Assembly: GCA_027487905.1 (NCBI GenBank)
Contig: JAIYCR010000002.1
Span: 1 to 64,000 of the forward strand
Source of the DNA: Rubrivivax sp.
GTDB lineage: Bacteria; Pseudomonadota; Gammaproteobacteria; Burkholderiales; Burkholderiaceae_C
Length of the DNA: 64,000 bases
Reading direction: 5' to 3'
Shown here: piece after piece, positions 62,070 through 64,000 of the stretch
Numbering within the stretch: position 1 is the first letter of the stretch
Layout of the letters: each line of letters starts with the position of its first letter
Program-made: the position numbers and the translations under genes
Notes under the pieces: generated by a model
The model's input: only the letters and a program-made list of their open reading frames with translations
Databases searched by the model: none
What the model was told of the DNA's origin: nothing

Positions 62070-64000
62070 CCATGCGGCCCTTGCCCAACCCCCGCCTGGT
62101 GGCGATTGCGACCGCAGCCAGCCTGCTGGCGACGAGCCCGGGAATGCTGCCGCTGGCCATGGCTCAAGCCCCGGCCCAGGCCCAGGCCGGTGCCTCCACC
62201 CCTGCTTCCGGCAACCGCTTCCGCGGCGAGCCGGTGACGCTGAACTTCGTCAACGCCGACATCGAGGGCGTGACCCGCGCGATGGGAGCCATCCTGCGCC
62301 AGCAATTCATCGTCGACCCGCGGGTCAAGGGCACGATGACGCTGTACAGCGAGCAGGCGCTGAGCCCGCGCGAGGCCTACCTCAACTACCTGGCCGCGCT
62401 GCGCGGCCTGGGCTTCACGGTGGTGGAGGCCGGAGGCCTCTTCAAGGTGGTGCCCGAGGCCGACGCCAAGCTGCAGTCGGGAACCGTGGCCGTGGGCGCG
62501 GTGCCGCGCAGCGGCGACCAGATCCTCACGCAGATCTTCCGGCTGAGCCACGAGAACGCCAACAACCTCGTGCCCATCCTGCGGCCGCTGATCAGCCCGA
62601 ACAACACCATCAACGCGAACCCCGGCAACAACACGCTGGTGATCACCGACTACGCCGACAACCTGCAGCGCATGGCCCGCATCATCGCGGCCATGGACAC
62701 GCCGGCCACCGGCGACGTCGAGGTGATCGCCCTGCAGCACGCGGTGGCGGTGGACATCCTGCCGCTGGTGCAGCGCCTGACCGGCGACGGCAGCGGCGGC
62801 GCCGTGCCGGGCGCGCCGCCCGGCGTGCCCGCTGGCGGGGGCGGCGGGCCCACGCTGATCGCCGAGCCACGCAGCAACGCCATCCTGGTGAAGGCTGCCA
62901 ACCCGGCGCGGCTGGCGGCCATCCGCGACACCATCGCCAAGCTGGACCGCCCGCCCGCGGCGGGCACGCCGGCCGGCAACATCTGGGTGGTCTACCTGCG
63001 CAACGCGGACGCCACCCGCCTGGCCACGGTGCTGCGCGCCGCCTTCAGCGCCCAGGCGGCGGCCACCTCGCCCTCGGGCGCCTTCGGCGGCAGCGGCGCG
63101 GGGGGCGGCACGCCGGTGGCGGGCCTGGCCGCGCAACCGGCGGTCGCCTCGGGCATCGGCGCGGCGGGCAATGCGGCCAGCCCCCAGGCCACCTCCCCCG
63201 TGTCGGCGGCCGCCGCGCCTTCCACCGGCGGCTTCATCCAGGCCGACCCGGCCACCAACTCGCTCATCATCACCGCGCCCGAGGCGCTGTACCGGCAGCT
63301 GCGCGCGGTGATCGACCAGCTCGATTCCCGCCGGGCGCAGGTCTACATCGAGTCGATGATCGTGCGGGTCAACGCCAACAAGGTCGCCGACATCGGCTTC
63401 CAGTGGCAGGGGCTGCAAGGCCAGCGCGGCGACAGCACGTTGGTGGGCGCGGGCACCAACTTCGGCGACCCGACGCAGAACATCCTCGGCCTGACCGCCG
63501 CCACCGCGCAGGGCGTCACCGGCGTGGGCACCGCGATCGCGGCCGGCGCGCCCGGCGCGGGCCTGAACATCGGCCTGCTGCGCAACATCGGCGGCTACTA
63601 CACGCTCGGTGCGCTCGCCCGCTTCCTGGAGACCAACGCCGACGGCAACATCCTGTCCACGCCGAACGTGATGGCGCTGGACAACGAGGAGGCCAAGATC
63701 GTCGTCGGCCAGAACGTGCCCTTCGTCACCGGCTCGTTCACCAACACCGGCGCCAGCACCTCGCAGGTCAACCCCTTCCAGACCATCGAGCGACGCGACG
63801 TGGGCCTGACGCTGCGGGTGCGCCCGCAGATCGGCGAGGGCGGCACGGTGCGGCTCACGCTGTTCCAGGAGAACAGCAACGTCGTGGGCTCGAGCAACAA
63901 CCTGGGGCCCACCACCGACAAGAGCTCCATCGAGACGACGGTGGTCATCGACGACGGCCAGATCCTGGTGCTAGGCGGCCTGCTGCGCGACGAATACTCG
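62066..64000 (+). CDS. gspD: type II secretion secretin GspD (3' end outside window)
   Basis: Outer-membrane channel of the T2SS. The frame is open from ATG 62066 (or in-frame ATG 62072) to the window end, 645 codons. A signal peptide is followed by N0 (about 50-120, VTLNFVNADIEGVTRAM), N1 and N2 (LSHENANNLVPILRPLI, TLVITDYADNL), N3 with a Gly/Ala/Ser/Pro-rich insert at about 331-390, and the secretin core (from about 422, YIESMIVRVNANK, LSTPNVMALDNEEAKIVVGQNVPF, LVLGGLLRDEYS). The last secretin strands and S-domain lie beyond the window. Confidence 0.95.
   Translation, partial: MTMRPLPNPRLVAIATAASLLATSPGMLPLAMAQAPAQAQAGASTPASGNRFRGEPVTLNFVNADIEGVTRAMGAILRQQFIVDPRVKGTMTLYSEQALSPREAYLNYLAALRGLGFTVVEAGGLFKVVPEADAKLQSGTVAVGAVPRSGDQILTQIFRLSHENANNLVPILRPLISPNNTINANPGNNTLVITDYADNLQRMARIIAAMDTPATGDVEVIALQHAVAVDILPLVQRLTGDGSGGAVPGAPPGVPAGGGGGPTLIAEPRSNAILVKAANPARLAAIRDTIAKLDRPPAAGTPAGNIWVVYLRNADATRLATVLRAAFSAQAAATSPSGAFGGSGAGGGTPVAGLAAQPAVASGIGAAGNAASPQATSPVSAAAAPSTGGFIQADPATNSLIITAPEALYRQLRAVIDQLDSRRAQVYIESMIVRVNANKVADIGFQWQGLQGQRGDSTLVGAGTNFGDPTQNILGLTAATAQGVTGVGTAIAAGAPGAGLNIGLLRNIGGYYTLGALARFLETNADGNILSTPNVMALDNEEAKIVVGQNVPFVTGSFTNTGASTSQVNPFQTIERRDVGLTLRVRPQIGEGGTVRLTLFQENSNVVGSSNNLGPTTDKSSIETTVVIDDGQILVLGGLLRDEYS

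Noticed and set aside
62386-63588. minus-strand frames across the last 2 kb
   Set aside because: The plus-strand frame from 62066 encodes an unambiguous GspD secretin through to the window end, so these are shadows.

Overview
The window is very GC-rich DNA with densely packed genes, many joined by ATGA, GTGA or TGATG stop/start overlaps. The gene set points to a Burkholderiales betaproteobacterium, by inference somewhere near the Leptothrix/Rubrivivax/Ideonella group. It includes pilMNOPQ followed by aroKB, cyaY and lptM-lysA back to back, a trimeric porin of the neutral betaproteobacterial type, COQ7-type ubiquinone hydroxylase and a gsp type II secretion cluster. No tRNA, rRNA, CRISPR array, prophage or intact insertion sequence was seen.

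1-8.4 kb holds the 3' end of an unidentified gene, then a minus-strand operon that matches the aerobic CoA-dependent 2-aminobenzoate (anthranilate) route of Azoarcus evansii. In transcription order it encodes a flavin monooxygenase/old-yellow-enzyme fusion (8380), an SDR, a MarR regulator, an enoyl-CoA hydratase, an acyl-CoA dehydrogenase and an acyl-CoA ligase fused to a RidA-like domain. A promoter with an AAGTA direct repeat precedes it. 8.5-11 kb holds a 30-bp-period palindromic repeat and a CheC-PAS-degenerate-GGDEF protein. 11-17.2 kb is a second aromatic-degradation operon (MBL-fold, VOC, flavin hydroxylase, DUF2783, fumarylacetoacetase) divergent from an IclR regulator. A promoter overlapping a GTTA-N5-TAAC palindrome lies between them. 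A catalytically degenerate REP-associated (RAYT-type) transposase gene follows.

18-35.4 kb is one long minus-strand run for type IV pili: pilM-N-O-P-Q, an Ig-like lipoprotein, aroK, aroB, then the minor pilins fimT-pilV-pilW-pilX, pilY1 and a PilE-type pilin. It couples assembly platform and secretin, the aromatic amino acid genes usual at this locus, and the tip/priming complex. 35.7-40.1 kb holds mrcA (PBP1A), cyaY, lptM and lysA. 40.2-48.6 kb is a peptide-type ABC transporter operon with two substrate-binding proteins and an internal M20 amidohydrolase. 48.8-51.6 kb has a DUF3047 lipoprotein, a porin with a clear terminator, and coq7. 51.7-55.2 kb has an OsmC-family gene, a probable small RNA or attenuator, ilvA, and cobT with Asp at the usual catalytic Glu position.

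55.2-64 kb is a type II secretion locus: gspC divergent from gspG-H-I-J-K-L-M-N-D, with gspD running off the window end. The most unusual items are the ligase-RidA fusion, the CheC/PAS/GGDEF hybrid, the 30-bp palindrome array, the structured RNA upstream of ilvA, the dead RAYT beside a perfect palindrome, and the altered cobT active site.
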